Shown here piece by piece: positions 48,923-59,001 of a stretch of 64,000 bases of DNA (the first letter of the stretch is position 1; each line of letters opens with the position of its first letter). The notes beneath the pieces were generated by a model. The model ran no database searches, was not told where the DNA came from, and saw only the letters and a list, made by a program, of their open reading frames with translations. The translations under genes and the position numbers were made by a program. Source of the DNA: Campylobacter jejuni (GTDB lineage: Bacteria > Campylobacterota > Campylobacteria > Campylobacterales > Campylobacteraceae); NCBI RefSeq assembly GCF_001457695.1, contig NZ_LN831025.1, forward strand, positions 1,702,443 through 1,766,442, in the 5' to 3' direction.

Positions 48923-49453
48923 ATGCAAAACACTATCATACAAAAAGCCATCCATAAAGATTTAAATTCTATACTTGAAATCACAAAAGATGCTTTAAAT
49001 GCTATGAAAACTATGAATTTTCACCAATGGGATGAGAATTATCCCAATGAAATAGTTTTTCAAGAAGATATACAAGCACAAGAACTTTATGTGTTTAAAG
49101 AAAATGATGAAATTTTAGGCTTTATCTGTATCAATGAAAAATTTGAACCTGAATTTTACAAACAAGTTATTTTTAACAAAAATTATGATGATAAAGCCTT
49201 TTATCTACACCGTTTAGCCGTCAAACAAAATGCAAAAGGCAAAGGCGTGGCACAAAAACTTTTAAATTTTTGCGAAAATTTTGCCTTGGAAAATCACAAG
49301 GCAAGTTTAAGAGCAGATACTCATAGTAAAAATTTTCCTATGAATTCGCTTTTTAAAAAGCTTGATTTTAATTTTTGTGGAAACTTTGACATACCTAATT
49401 ACCAAGATCCTTTTTTAGCTTATGAAAAAATTCTAAACCAAAAAGCTTTTTGA
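48923..49453 (+). CDS. GNAT-family N-acetyltransferase
   Basis: This 176-residue protein is a GCN5-related acetyltransferase: EILGFICINEKFEP (motif D/A lead-in), YLHRLAVKQNAKGKGVAQKLLNF with the acetyl-CoA loop Q/R-x-x-G-x-G/A, and SLRADTHSKNFPMNSLF. I start at ATG 48923 after AAAGGA; the frame is open further upstream but that part lies in tRNA-Val. The substrate is unknown. Its 3' end overlaps the end of leuD on the other strand by 21 bases. Confidence 0.88.
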   Translation: MQNTIIQKAIHKDLNSILEITKDALNAMKTMNFHQWDENYPNEIVFQEDIQAQELYVFKENDEILGFICINEKFEPEFYKQVIFNKNYDDKAFYLHRLAVKQNAKGKGVAQKLLNFCENFALENHKASLRADTHSKNFPMNSLFKKLDFNFCGNFDIPNYQDPFLAYEKILNQKAF

Positions 49454-50035
49454 GTTTTTTTCATAGGCTTTGATTTGTGCTTCATGTTTTAAAGTTAAAG
49501 CTATATTATCAAGTCCTTCCAAAAGACAAATTCTGTGAAAATCATCTAAATCAAAAGAAAAAATCTTATCTTTAAAAAATACTCTTTTTTCCAACAAAGA
49601 AATTTCTATATTTTTATCTTGGGATTTTTTTAACTCATCAACTATTCCCAAAACCTCATCTTTAGCAAGTTCTATGGTAAGCAAACCATTTCCTAAGGCA
49701 TTGTTTTTAAAAATATCCGCAAAAGAAGGTGCGATAATAGCTCTAATACCATAATCAACCAAAGCCCAAGGCGCATGCTCTCTTGAAGAGCCACTACCAA
49801 AATTTTCAAAACTTACCAAAATAGAGCTATTTTGATATTCTTTTTTATTGAGATTAAAATCCATATTTAAAACACTTTCTTTATCATCTAAATAACGCAA
49901 ATCATGGAACAAATGCTTGCCAAAACCTTGCTTAGACACTGCAAGTAAAAATTGTTTAGGTATAATTTGATCTGTGTCTATGTTGGCATATTCTAAAGGA
50001 CAAGCTATACCTTTATGTATAATAAATTTTTGCAT
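49433..50035 (-). CDS. leuD: 3-isopropylmalate dehydratase small subunit
   Basis: LeuD pairs with LeuC to isomerise 2- to 3-isopropylmalate in leucine synthesis. The 200-residue protein has ANIDTDQIIPKQFL at the start and the swivel-domain motif FGSGSSREHAPWAL. It starts one base after leuC and is last in the leuABCD unit. Its 3' end overlaps the convergent acetyltransferase gene by 21 bases, so the two ends share coding sequence. Confidence 0.96.
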   Translation of the reverse strand: MQKFIIHKGIACPLEYANIDTDQIIPKQFLLAVSKQGFGKHLFHDLRYLDDKESVLNMDFNLNKKEYQNSSILVSFENFGSGSSREHAPWALVDYGIRAIIAPSFADIFKNNALGNGLLTIELAKDEVLGIVDELKKSQDKNIEISLLEKRVFFKDKIFSFDLDDFHRICLLEGLDNIALTLKHEAQIKAYEKNSKSFLV

Positions 50036-50036
50036 A

Positions 50037-51443
50037 TTAAACTCCTAAATACTTTCTATTATCACAAATAACACCTTCTATGGCACAAGCTGCCGCACTT
50101 GCAGGACTCATCAAATGAGTGATAGAACCTTTACCTTGTCTGCCTACAAAGTTACGATTTGAAGTTGAAGCAACTCTTTGACCTGAATTTGCTTTGTCAT
50201 CATTCATACCAAGACACATAGAACACCCTGCATATCTCCACTCACACCCTGCCTCGATAAAAATCTTATCAAGTCCTAAATTTTCAGCTTCTTTTCTTAC
50301 TTGCATTGAACCAGGCACGATTAAAGCTTTAACATTTTTATGAATTTTGCGCCCTTTTAAGATATCAGCAGCTATTTTAAGATCTTCTAAACGCCCATTT
50401 GTGCAAGATCCTATAAATACAATGTCGATTTTTACCCCTTCTATAACTTGATCTTGCTCTAAATTTACATAATATAAAGCATCAAGCAAAGATTTTTGCT
50501 CGCTTTGATTTTTAAAATCACTTATTTTTGGAATTTTTTCATCTATGCCAATCACTTGCGAAGGATTTGTTCCATAGCTAATTTGTGGTTTTATCTTGCT
50601 TACATCTAGAGTAATACTCGCATCATATTTTGCTCCTTCATCACTTCTTAAACTCTTCCAATACTCACAATACTTTTGAAATTCTTCTCCTTTAGGTGCA
50701 AATTCCTTTCCCTTAATATACTCAAAAGTGATCTCATCAGGAGCTATCATACCTACTTTCGCTCCAAATTCTATAGCCATATTACAAAGAGTCATTCTAG
50801 CTTCCATACTTAGATTTCTTATAAGTTCTCCGCAAAATTCTATAGCATAGCCTGTGCCTTTTGCCGTGCCGTATTGTGCGATCAAATATAAAATCAAATC
50901 CTTAGCATAAACGCCTTTTTGAAACTGCCCTTTACATTCGATTTTCATAGTTTTAAGTTTGGCTTGTTTTAAAGTTTGCGTTGCCATGACATGCTCTACT
51001 TCACTCGTGCCTATACCAAAGGCTAAAGCTCCAAAAGCCCCATGTGTTGCCGTATGAGAATCCCCACAAACTAAAGTAACCCCAGGTAAAGTAAAGCCAA
51101 GCTCAGGACTTACTATATGAACTATGCCTTGATTTTTATCTCCAAGTCCTAAAAGCCTTACTCCAAATTCCTTAGTATTTTGCATCAAAGTTGTAATTTG
51201 CTCTTTTGCCATATCAGAACAAGCATTTAAATCCACACTTTTAGTTGAAACATCATGATCTATAGTAGCCAAAGTTAAATCCGCTCTTGCCATTCTACGC
51301 TTAGCCATTTTAAGCCCTGAAAATGCTTGAGGGCTTGTTACTTCATGGATTAAATGTCTATCGATATAAAGTATAGGAAGTTCGTTTTTGCCTTCATAAA
51401 CCACATGAGCATCAAAGACTTTCTCATATAAAGTTTTAGCCAT
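50037..51443 (-). CDS. leuC: 3-isopropylmalate dehydratase large subunit
   Basis: LeuC carries the [4Fe-4S] cluster of isopropylmalate isomerase. The 468-residue protein has [21 protein letters not shown], the cluster cysteines in IGSCTNGR and [10 protein letters not shown], and the NRNFVGRQG segment. It overlaps leuB by eight bases and joins leuD one base later, so the four genes are translated as a block. Confidence 0.97.
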   Translation of the reverse strand: MAKTLYEKVFDAHVVYEGKNELPILYIDRHLIHEVTSPQAFSGLKMAKRRMARADLTLATIDHDVSTKSVDLNACSDMAKEQITTLMQNTKEFGVRLLGLGDKNQGIVHIVSPELGFTLPGVTLVCGDSHTATHGAFGALAFGIGTSEVEHVMATQTLKQAKLKTMKIECKGQFQKGVYAKDLILYLIAQYGTAKGTGYAIEFCGELIRNLSMEARMTLCNMAIEFGAKVGMIAPDEITFEYIKGKEFAPKGEEFQKYCEYWKSLRSDEGAKYDASITLDVSKIKPQISYGTNPSQVIGIDEKIPKISDFKNQSEQKSLLDALYYVNLEQDQVIEGVKIDIVFIGSCTNGRLEDLKIAADILKGRKIHKNVKALIVPGSMQVRKEAENLGLDKIFIEAGCEWRYAGCSMCLGMNDDKANSGQRVASTSNRNFVGRQGKGSITHLMSPASAAACAIEGVICDNRKYLGV

Positions 51444-52512
51444 TATTATTCTCCTTTAAAATTTCTAAAATACAATCCCCCATTTCATCGGTATTTAAAT
51501 ACGACTTAGCATTTAAATCCTTAGTCATTTTTCCTTGTGCCAATGCTAAAGATATAGCATTTTCTATATCCTGTGCGGCTTGTTCTTCTTTGAAACTATA
51601 CTTTAACATCAAAGCCGCACTTAAAATTTGAGCTATGGGATTGGCTATATTTAAATGAGCTATATCAGGCGCACTTCCACCTGCTGGCTCATAAAGTCCA
51701 AAACCTTTATCGTTTAAACTTGCTGAACTTAACAAACCCAAAGATCCATTAATGGCAGCTAACTCATCACTCAAAATATCACCAAAAAGATTTGAACAAA
51801 GCATAACATCAAAAATGCTAGGATTTTTTACAATCTGCATCGCAGCATTATCCACATACATATACTCTAAGCTTATATCTTTATAATCTTTTGCAACATT
51901 TGCCACCACTTCTCGCCACAAAATAGAACTTGCTAAAACATTCGCCTTGTCGATTAAATGCACTTTTTTCTTTCTTATTCTTGCACTTTCAAAAGCGATA
52001 TGAGTTATCCTTTCTATCTCTTTTTTAGTGTAAATTTCAGTATCATACGCACTTTCTTTGCCTAAATCTTGCTTGCCAAAATAAATCCCACCTGTAAGCT
52101 CTCTAACACATAAAATATCCACTCCTTTTTGGATAATCTCATTTTTTAAAGGTGAAGCATGAGTTAAACTTTCATAAATTTTACAAGGACGCAAATTTGC
52201 AAACAAATTAAAATGCTTTCTTAAAGGCAAAAGCGAGGCTCTTTCAGGTCTTTGATCTATGGGCAAATTATCCCATTTAGGCCCACCCACAGAACCAAAT
52301 AAAATCGCATCACTTTGCTCACAAAGCTTTAAAGTTTCATCACTTAAAGCCACTCCATAAGCATCTATACTTGCACCGCCTATTTTAGCTTCATTAAATT
52401 CAAAACTAAAATTGTATTTTTGTGAGATAAAAGTTAAAATTTTTAAAGCTTCTTTCATCACCAAAGGCCCTATGCCATCTCCTGCTAAGACAGCTACTTT
52501 ATAAGTTTTCAT
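51436..52512 (-). CDS. leuB: 3-isopropylmalate dehydrogenase
   Basis: LeuB oxidises and decarboxylates 3-isopropylmalate with NAD. The 358-residue protein has [52 protein letters not shown] and the NAD-site [11 protein letters not shown]. It overlaps leuA by four bases and leuC by eight. Second gene of the leucine operon. Confidence 0.97.
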   Translation of the reverse strand: MKTYKVAVLAGDGIGPLVMKEALKILTFISQKYNFSFEFNEAKIGGASIDAYGVALSDETLKLCEQSDAILFGSVGGPKWDNLPIDQRPERASLLPLRKHFNLFANLRPCKIYESLTHASPLKNEIIQKGVDILCVRELTGGIYFGKQDLGKESAYDTEIYTKKEIERITHIAFESARIRKKKVHLIDKANVLASSILWREVVANVAKDYKDISLEYMYVDNAAMQIVKNPSIFDVMLCSNLFGDILSDELAAINGSLGLLSSASLNDKGFGLYEPAGGSAPDIAHLNIANPIAQILSAALMLKYSFKEEQAAQDIENAISLALAQGKMTKDLNAKSYLNTDEMGDCILEILKENNNG

Positions 52513-54044
52513 GCCATTTTCCTTTCTTCTACTTTTAAAGAGCGATAAATCGCATTGTAAGCACTCACAAAAGCTTGTGCTGAAGCTTCTATAACATCTG
52601 TTGAAAGTCCTTTTCCATGGAATTTTCTCCCTTTAAATTCCAAATCCACATCCACTTGCCCTTGAGCATCTACTCCTGAACTTTTTGCATTGATACTATA
52701 AGCTTTTAACACAGGCTTTAAATTTGTTATCCTAGCAATGCAGTTAAAAACTGCTTCAACAGGACCATTTCCTGTGCAAGCTTCAGTTTTTAGCTCTTCT
52801 TTGATACGCATACAAACACAAGCGGTTGGGATATTTCCACTGATCACACTTAATTTTTCAAGTATAAATTCATTTTCTTCTTCATTTTCATAGCTTAAAA
52901 ACATCAAAGCTTCTAAATCATAATCATATACTTGACCCTTTTTATCCGCAAGGCGTAAAAAACGCTCATAAACATCATCTAAATTATAAGTATTTTCATC
53001 ATAGCCTAAATTTTCAAGGCAAGTTTTTATCATAGCCCTTCCACTTCTTGCTGTCATTAACATACGATTTTCATGAATTCCTATGGCACTAGGGCTTATG
53101 ATCTCGTAAGTTTGCCTATTTTTAAGCACTCCATCTTGATGAATGCCTGAACTATGAGAAAACGCATTGCTACCCACTATAGCTTTATGCGAAGGTATGC
53201 TTTCATTAGTGATAGCTGAAACCAATTTTGAAGTTTTAGAGATATTTTCACATTTAATATCAGTATAAAAACCTTTTAAATAATCTTTCCTAGTTTTTAT
53301 CGCCATAACCACTTCTTCTAAAGCACAATTGCCCGCCCTTTCGCCAAGTCCATTTATAGTGCACTCTATCTGTCTTGCACCTTGTAAAATAGCACTTAAG
53401 CTATTGCCCGTTGCCATACCTAAGTCATTGTGACAATGCACAGAAATGATAGCTTTGTCTATATTTGGCACTTTGTTAAATAAAATTTTGATGATATTAG
53501 CAAATTCACTTGGCAAGGTATAGCCTACGGTATCTGGGATATTTATAGTTTTAGCGCCTGCTTTTATCGCATTTTCCACCATAAAACAAAGATTATCTAT
53601 AGGAGTTCTTCCTGCATCTTCGCATGAAAATTCTACATCATCAGTATAAGATCTTGCTCTTATAATCGCTCTTTTTGCCATAGACAAAATTTCATCAAAA
53701 TCTTTTTTTAATTTATCTTGTATATGCAAAGTTGAAGTGGCTATAAAAGTATGAATTCTAAAATGCTTTGCCACTTTTAAAGCTTCATAAGCCATATCTA
53801 TATCTTTATCCAATGCTCTAGAAAGTGCACAAATAGTTGAGTTTTTAACCTTAGAAGCGATCTTTTGCACCGCTTTAAAATCCCCTTGTGAAGATACCGG
53901 AAAACCTGCTTCTATAACATCTACGCCTAAATTTTCAAGCGCTAATGCAATTTGTAATTTTTGATTGATACCCAAAGAACTGCCTAAAGCTTGTTCTCCA
54001 TCTCGCAAAGTGGTATCAAAGATTATGATTTTATTATCTTTCAT
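52509..54044 (-). CDS. leuA: 2-isopropylmalate synthase
   Basis: LeuA makes 2-isopropylmalate from 2-oxoisovalerate and acetyl-CoA, the first committed step to leucine. The 511-residue protein has [18 protein letters not shown], the metal site [16 protein letters not shown] and the C-terminal regulatory domain (CNGL-type [16 protein letters not shown]) through which leucine inhibits the enzyme. A leader peptide gene rich in leucine codons lies 109 bases upstream. Confidence 0.97.
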   Translation of the reverse strand: MKDNKIIIFDTTLRDGEQALGSSLGINQKLQIALALENLGVDVIEAGFPVSSQGDFKAVQKIASKVKNSTICALSRALDKDIDMAYEALKVAKHFRIHTFIATSTLHIQDKLKKDFDEILSMAKRAIIRARSYTDDVEFSCEDAGRTPIDNLCFMVENAIKAGAKTINIPDTVGYTLPSEFANIIKILFNKVPNIDKAIISVHCHNDLGMATGNSLSAILQGARQIECTINGLGERAGNCALEEVVMAIKTRKDYLKGFYTDIKCENISKTSKLVSAITNESIPSHKAIVGSNAFSHSSGIHQDGVLKNRQTYEIISPSAIGIHENRMLMTARSGRAMIKTCLENLGYDENTYNLDDVYERFLRLADKKGQVYDYDLEALMFLSYENEEENEFILEKLSVISGNIPTACVCMRIKEELKTEACTGNGPVEAVFNCIARITNLKPVLKAYSINAKSSGVDAQGQVDVDLEFKGRKFHGKGLSTDVIEASAQAFVSAYNAIYRSLKVEERKMA

Positions 54045-54153
54045 GATTTAATCCTTTAAAACCAAACAGACTGAATGAATTAAAAATTCAAAAACTTAAC
54101 AACAACAATAAAAAATTAAAAATGTAAAAAATGATTAAAAATAAAATTGAGTT

Positions 54154-54240
54154 TTAGAGTGAAAGTTGCAGTAGCAGATTAAAAGTATTGTCTTTACTTT
54201 TTTGTTGGACTGAATTTGAAATTTCAAAAATTTGTTTCAT
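54154..54240 (-). CDS. leuL: leu operon leader peptide
   Basis: A 28-codon frame with a strong ribosome site (AAAGGAGG, spacing about six) lies upstream of leuA. It ends NLLLQLSL: five of the last seven codons are leucine, using CTG, CTA, CTG, CTT and CTC, all uncommon in this A/T-rich genome where TTA dominates. This is the classic form of an attenuator leader: ribosomes stall when charged tRNA-Leu is low and so change the fold of the RNA ahead of leuA. A GC-rich terminator is not visible, but several A/T-rich complementary stretches lie in the 109-base gap. The mechanism is inferred. Confidence 0.8.
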   Translation of the reverse strand: MKQIFEISNSVQQKSKDNTFNLLLQLSL

Positions 54241-54363
54241 CTTTTCCTCCTTTGTTAAAATTAATACTTAATGTATCATATTTTTAGTAAATGTGTTTGT
54301 AAAATTCTTAAATTAAGAAAATTATTGATATAATTGTAATTTTAAGTAACAAAAAGGAAGTTG

Positions 54364-54993
54364 ATGTTAAAAGAACTCTTAGAGATTAAAAAAGAAATGG
54401 AACCTGTTATCCACGAAGCCAACGTGAAATTAAATGTCCTAGCTCGTGAAGTCATAGTCCGAAAAAAAGAATACGAAATTTATGGGCCTATGGTAGATCG
54501 TGTTTATCTTGATAATGCCATTTATGTTAAAGTTATGTCAAGTGGACGCGATGTAAAAACAGACAATGTGACTATAAAAAATGGTTTTTATATGGTTTTT
54601 GTTGCCCCTGAAAAAGAAAGTACAAAAGATATCAAAAATAAACTCAAAGTAGCTTATGAAGGACTTGATAACAAATTTATCGCTACACTTATACGATCTT
54701 GCCAACGCTTTAAAGAGATCATAAACAAAACCCAAGCTACACTTGCTAAAGCTTCTAAAATGAATGTGGTAGTAAAAACGAATTTAGGTGAAGCAAGTGC
54801 TGCTCTAAAATTTAACATCACTATAGAATATACTAAAGAGAATCAAAAACTCACTCGTGAAAATTCAAAATCAGCAGGAAGTTTCAGAGATACTAAAACT
54901 TATATCAATCTTGTAGTAGAAAAAAATACAGATTCTCAAATTTGTGAAAAACTACTTGATGATGTTGAAAAATACTTTATCGGTGGAGGTTGA
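54364..54993 (+). CDS. Conserved hypothetical protein
   Basis: This 209-residue protein has no signal peptide or membrane helix. It starts with a helical segment (MLKELLEIKKEMEPVIHE) and then a mixed alpha/beta part rich in Lys with repeated NV and VVKTNLGEASAALKFN stretches. I do not recognise a family. ATG 54364 is five bases from AAGGA; a TTG three bases earlier is less likely. Order suggests it is a conserved single gene between the leucine operon and the variable region. Its stop lies in a hairpin terminator. Confidence 0.65.
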   Translation: MLKELLEIKKEMEPVIHEANVKLNVLAREVIVRKKEYEIYGPMVDRVYLDNAIYVKVMSSGRDVKTDNVTIKNGFYMVFVAPEKESTKDIKNKLKVAYEGLDNKFIATLIRSCQRFKEIINKTQATLAKASKMNVVVKTNLGEASAALKFNITIEYTKENQKLTRENSKSAGSFRDTKTYINLVVEKNTDSQICEKLLDDVEKYFIGGG

Positions 54994-55008
54994 TCACTCA
55001 CCGATAAA
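54976..55008. terminator. Bidirectional hairpin terminator
   Basis: TTTATCGGTG (54976-54985) pairs with CACCGATAAA (54999-55008), a perfect 10-bp stem between the convergent ends of the hypothetical gene and the oxidoreductase pseudogene; it includes the stop of the first. Confidence 0.75.
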
Positions 55009-55909
55009 TTTTACCCCCATAATCTTACGCAACTTATCCATCAAAGACATCACTTTTAAAATCTCATCATGTTTCATTGCGTCGCATTCTATCTTGCCTT
55101 GCTCTAAGGCCTCAAAACAAGCTTTAAATTCATACTCAAAACCATTGATTTGATTTGGCACAGCTAAGCTTTTGATACATTTTCTATTTTGATTATAAAG
55201 CTCTATAAGAGTAGGGTTGTTGATATTATCCACGCTTATATAACCTTTTGTCCCATTGATAGTTCCTTTGCGATCATTTATCATAGCCACACTCGAATTT
55301 AAAAAAGTAAAAGTTCCTTTACTAAACTCTAAAATCACCCCATTACTCTCATCTACACCGCTAGGCATTTTTTTACAAGTTGCCATTATATTTTTAATCT
55401 CATCTTGTATAAAACTAAGGGCAAAATTTAAAGTATAAACTCCCACATCAAGCAAAGCCCCACCCCAAGCTCTAAGCTTTGTATGCGGTATATATCCTTA
55501 ACATTATAAGCTAGATTTGCTTCTATACTTACTAACTCTCCTATAAAACTTGCTCTACCAAATGCCTTCAGCCAAAAGCAAATTTTTAGCTCTTGCTAAT
55601 TCTATAAGCTCTTTAGCCTCTTTGGAATTTAGTGTAAAAGACTTTTCACAAAGCACATTTTTAGCATTTTGAAGGCAAAGTTTTATGTGAGAGTAATGCA
55701 AAGAATGCGGGGTAAACAAGATCAATATTTTCATCTTTTACAAGCTCTTCATAATTTGTATAAAATTTAGAAAAACCATAAGCACTAGCAAATTCCTTAG
55801 CATTACTTAAAGATCCTACAGCATAAGGAGTAAAACCGGCTTGTTTTAGCATAGGTGCGACTTTAGAAGCTATGGCTCCTGCACCTAAAAAAGCGACATT
55901 TCTTCTCAT
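54994..55909 (-). pseudogene. Gfo/Idh/MocA-type oxidoreductase, broken by several frameshifts
   Basis: The N-terminal frame (MRRNVAFLGAGAIASKVAPM) has the NAD-binding GxGxIA of the family and reads to 55661. The next stretch TPHSLHYSHIKLCLQ and LCEKSFTLNSKEAKEL is in a second frame; GRASFIGELVSIEANLAY is in a third; and the C-terminal part from LLDVGVYTLNFALSFI to 54994 is in a fourth block. EKP-like substrate site residues are preserved as CEKSF. At least three frameshifts make it inactive. The intact protein would be about 305 residues. It lies next to the restriction-modification island, at a point where strains differ. Confidence 0.8.
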
Positions 55910-55917
55910 TTATTTCC

Positions 55918-56931
55918 TTAAAATTTTTCTAAAATATGTAAATATTCTATAGTTTTATTTTGTTGACAAATACGCTTAGAATCTGCTTTAAAACGCTGAT
56001 AAATTTGGCTTTTAAAATCATATTTTCCATATTTTTCAAAGATTTGTCTAATTTGCTCTAAAGAAAGCAAACCTTCATCGTTATAACTTAAAAAAATGAA
56101 TTTAAAATCAGCATTTTTAATTAAATCTTCTAAAGCATCAAAAACCAAATTTTTCTTACACCAAGCAGATTTTTCATAGGCTCTTAAGCCCGTTTTTCCT
56201 TGTGGGATAAAATCATCATACATTGCAATGGAATTAAGCACATGATAATTTGCTCCATATTCTCTAGAATTGTAAGGCGGATCAAGATAAAGAATATCAC
56301 CTTTGATTTTTTTGATTAAATCATTTGCATTTTCATTAAAAACCAAGTGTTTTGTATGGGTGCATTCAAATTCTGCAGGCAATAATATAAGTTCTTTTTG
56401 TGCTGATGGTTTAAGATGTTTTAAAAAAGCCCCATAAACAGATGCTGTATTGGCTACTTTATCAGCACTTTCCAACAAAGAGGCTAACAAAAAATAACAT
56501 TCTTTTTCGTTAATAAAATTATCGTATTTCCACTCTGATATTTTAATACGCATACTATCAATTTTCATTGCATTAAAATCGCTAAAATACTGCCTATTTT
56601 CGCCACCACCTAAAGAATAATGTTTATATATTTTTCCTTTTATAGGATTAATTTTTGCAATATTATTTAATTCCTTAATTAATTCTTTGCTACGCTTTAT
56701 TTTTACAGTGTTTTCTATATAATTCTTAGCTAAAACAAAACTATAAAATTCTTTATCATTAGAAATCACTTTTTCAACTTTATTTTTAAATTTTTTCCCA
56801 ACAGCTGAAGTTCCAGCAAATAAATCTATAAAAGTACATTGTTCTAAATTAATATCGCTTTTTGCTAAAATATCATTAATACTCTCAAATAAAAAATCTA
56901 AAAGTTTTACTTTAGAGCCAATATAGTTCAT
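55918..56931 (-). CDS. N6-adenine DNA methyltransferase, D12 class
   Basis: This 337-residue enzyme should methylate adenine in a short DNA site. It starts MNYIGSKVKLLDFLFESI (typical of D12 enzymes), has the SAM motif DLFAGTSAVG (residues 36-45) and the catalytic DPPYNSREYG (217-226). Between them lies a target-recognition region (about residues 60-200). It overlaps the preceding gene by one base (TAATG), so it is coupled to the PD-(D/E)XK protein, with which it probably forms a restriction-modification pair. The recognised sequence cannot be read from this. Confidence 0.88.
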   Translation of the reverse strand: MNYIGSKVKLLDFLFESINDILAKSDINLEQCTFIDLFAGTSAVGKKFKNKVEKVISNDKEFYSFVLAKNYIENTVKIKRSKELIKELNNIAKINPIKGKIYKHYSLGGGENRQYFSDFNAMKIDSMRIKISEWKYDNFINEKECYFLLASLLESADKVANTASVYGAFLKHLKPSAQKELILLPAEFECTHTKHLVFNENANDLIKKIKGDILYLDPPYNSREYGANYHVLNSIAMYDDFIPQGKTGLRAYEKSAWCKKNLVFDALEDLIKNADFKFIFLSYNDEGLLSLEQIRQIFEKYGKYDFKSQIYQRFKADSKRICQQNKTIEYLHILEKF

Positions 56932-58076
56932 TAAAATATTCTTTCAAATTGAATTTGATTTTCAGATATAAAAAACTCTATATAAATCAAAGGTAAAGTA
57001 TTATTATTAATACTAAATTTCTGCACTTCTTCATAAAAAATTTTATAATTTGTAGAATTTTTATTAGTTTTTCTACATATAATTACCGGTAATATAGAGG
57101 ATTGATGATTAGGGACATAATATTGATTTAGCCAATTAATATATCTTTGCATTTGCAGTATTATTTCAGGATAAACTTCACAAGATTTTAATTCTACGGG
57201 AATAACTTTTTTGTATATAAGTCCATTTATATTTATAGAGCTAGAAGCCATTATATCAATACTTTGCATACCAACTCCACAACCTACTTCATTACCCAAC
57301 CATTCTATATGCTCATTTGATAAAAGTCCAAAAAAATGTGTTTTATAAAATTCTTGTAAAATATAAACCTGTAGATGCATTTCAAATTGTTTACCATCAT
57401 AATATTTTTGAAATAATCTAGGCAATATATTAATTTTTTCCATTCTGCCACTATAATTCAAACTAAAATTAGTATTTATTATTTTCTGTAAATATACATC
57501 AAAACTATATCTATTATAAGATAAATTAACAAAATTATTTTTTTTTCTTATTAAATTTATTAATCTATCACTTTCATACATAGTAATCATAGTATTTCCA
57601 CGATTACCTTTTAATTTTCTATAAATTAAACTCCATAGCATCTGATTTGGTGAAATAATATCTTTAATTTCATCTAAAGCTTCCCATTCTGTAATACCTT
57701 CTGCATAAACTTCACAAGGTTCAATAAAACAACGAAAAGTTAAAGATTTTTTCAACTCATCTTTTAAAAATTGTTTATCATCATTATTATTATCTAAAAA
57801 CACCAATGAACTAATCTTAAAAAAACCATAAAATTTTCCTTCATAAATACCATTCTCGCAATTTTGCTGTAAATAAAAAATTACTAAATCACCAATTTGC
57901 ACTCTTGAAAAATCTGCAATTAAACATAAAATGGAATTTTCACTTGTTGGATGCAAAGATGTATTGTAGTTATTATTAAAGTCCACATAATAGTCTTTAT
58001 TTCCAGTGCCAACAAACCCATATTCTAAATGATATTTAAAAGTATTAACATCTACTATAAAAACATGAGTTGTCAT
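56931..58076 (-). CDS. Putative restriction endonuclease: EVE/PUA-like start, PD-(D/E)XK nuclease end
   Basis: This 381-residue protein is probably the nuclease paired with the D12 methyltransferase. Residues 1-95 resemble an EVE/PUA-like domain, with RVQIGDLVIFYLQQ and KFYGFFKISS; such domains can read modified bases. Residues 145-175 hold WSLIYRKLKGNRGNT. The C-terminal part carries a PD-(D/E)XK core: Asp274 in GMQSIDIMAS, then Glu295 and Lys297 in VIPVELKSCE, followed by a helix with QMQRYINWLNQY, as in DUF91/NucS-like nucleases. I do not recognise a named enzyme. It starts one base after the small Cys-rich gene. Confidence 0.65.
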   Translation of the reverse strand: MTTHVFIVDVNTFKYHLEYGFVGTGNKDYYVDFNNNYNTSLHPTSENSILCLIADFSRVQIGDLVIFYLQQNCENGIYEGKFYGFFKISSLVFLDNNNDDKQFLKDELKKSLTFRCFIEPCEVYAEGITEWEALDEIKDIISPNQMLWSLIYRKLKGNRGNTMITMYESDRLINLIRKKNNFVNLSYNRYSFDVYLQKIINTNFSLNYSGRMEKINILPRLFQKYYDGKQFEMHLQVYILQEFYKTHFFGLLSNEHIEWLGNEVGCGVGMQSIDIMASSSININGLIYKKVIPVELKSCEVYPEIILQMQRYINWLNQYYVPNHQSSILPVIICRKTNKNSTNYKIFYEEVQKFSINNNTLPLIYIEFFISENQIQFERIF

Positions 58077-58077
58077 A

Positions 58078-58299
58078 TTATTTCAACTTTCTATGAATAG
58101 TATTTTTATCACATTTATTGCAAAATTTTATCTGACAAAACCTATTAGGATTATTTGGATCACTTTCAAACTCATATCCGTCTTTTCTTAAATCTCTAAT
58201 AATAGCAGCAGATTGAGAAGATAATTTTCCAAAATCACAAATAGAACAATGCCATTCTTTATCTTTTACAATATCCAATATTTTTTCTTTATTATTCAT
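58078..58299 (-). CDS. Small Cys-rich putative wHTH/zinc protein
   Basis: This 73-residue protein has five cysteines arranged as CSIC (18, 21), then C55, and C60/C63 (FCNKC), likely binding zinc. The middle, LSSQSAAIIRDLRKDGYEF, looks like a winged helix recognition helix and wing. It lies between the HNH endonuclease and the PD-(D/E)XK gene, one and 15 bases away, so it is part of the island's operon. Such small proteins often accompany HNH restriction enzymes as controllers or subunits, but this is inference. Confidence 0.5.
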   Translation of the reverse strand: MNNKEKILDIVKDKEWHCSICDFGKLSSQSAAIIRDLRKDGYEFESDPNNPNRFCQIKFCNKCDKNTIHRKLK

Positions 58300-58314
58300 A
58301 TTTTATCCTTAAAT

Positions 58315-58986
58315 TCATTTCATATTAAATTTATTTAATATAAACTCTTCTACTTCTTTGGAAATTCTTTTAATACTTTCTTTTCTATAAGCGACAGGAT
58401 CATATTGATAACAACCGATACAGCCTAATTCTTTGGTATAATTTTCATCTCCTTTATAAAAATTATAAGGATTTCCTAAAATATTTCTAGCATCCCATCT
58501 TATATTTGTTTCTTTACATCTTTTACAAATTTGTCTTTTAATATCATTAGCGGCTTTACATAAAGGTTGAAAATCTTCTAATTTTTGCAAGTTAATATTA
58601 GATACTCTTAAATCTTGTTTTCTTCCATCTTTATGGTCGATTTCTATTTTCGTATTTTCAGATTTTCCATTAATTCCAAGCATAACACAATTTTTATTTT
58701 TATAAAAATCTTTAATATCTTTCCTTATATTTTGATTAAATTGCGTTTGTGTATTAAAACCTGCGAGTCTTATTCTATCAATAGAATTTCCATTGCTCTT
58801 GGTCTTATCAAATTCTATCTTATATTTTTTTGCTAAAGCACTACTAGTACGACACCAACTTCCACCATTTCCAAGTTGTAAATTTTTGTATTTATTAACA
58901 AATTCTTTTACATCTACCCAACGAGAAAAACCGTTTTCATTCGGCAAAGCAATTTCTAAAAATAACTCCATTTTAGTTACTTTCAT
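58315..58986 (-). CDS. HNH restriction endonuclease
   Basis: This 223-residue protein has an N-terminal DNA-reading region (residues 1-80, with NENGFSRWVDV and NSIDRIRLAGF) and a C-terminal HNH nuclease: IEIDHKDGRK (Asp117-His118), Asn147 in CKAANDIKRQ, and zinc cysteines CKRC (154, 157) and CIGC (189, 192). I start at ATG 58986, eight bases after AAGGA; a TTG five codons upstream is possible. It follows a decayed copy of its own N-terminal domain and the HPPY methyltransferase, its likely partner. Site specificity is unknown. Confidence 0.78.
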   Translation of the reverse strand: MKVTKMELFLEIALPNENGFSRWVDVKEFVNKYKNLQLGNGGSWCRTSSALAKKYKIEFDKTKSNGNSIDRIRLAGFNTQTQFNQNIRKDIKDFYKNKNCVMLGINGKSENTKIEIDHKDGRKQDLRVSNINLQKLEDFQPLCKAANDIKRQICKRCKETNIRWDARNILGNPYNFYKGDENYTKELGCIGCYQYDPVAYRKESIKRISKEVEEFILNKFNMK

Positions 58987-59001
58987 TTTTGAATCCTTCA
59001 A

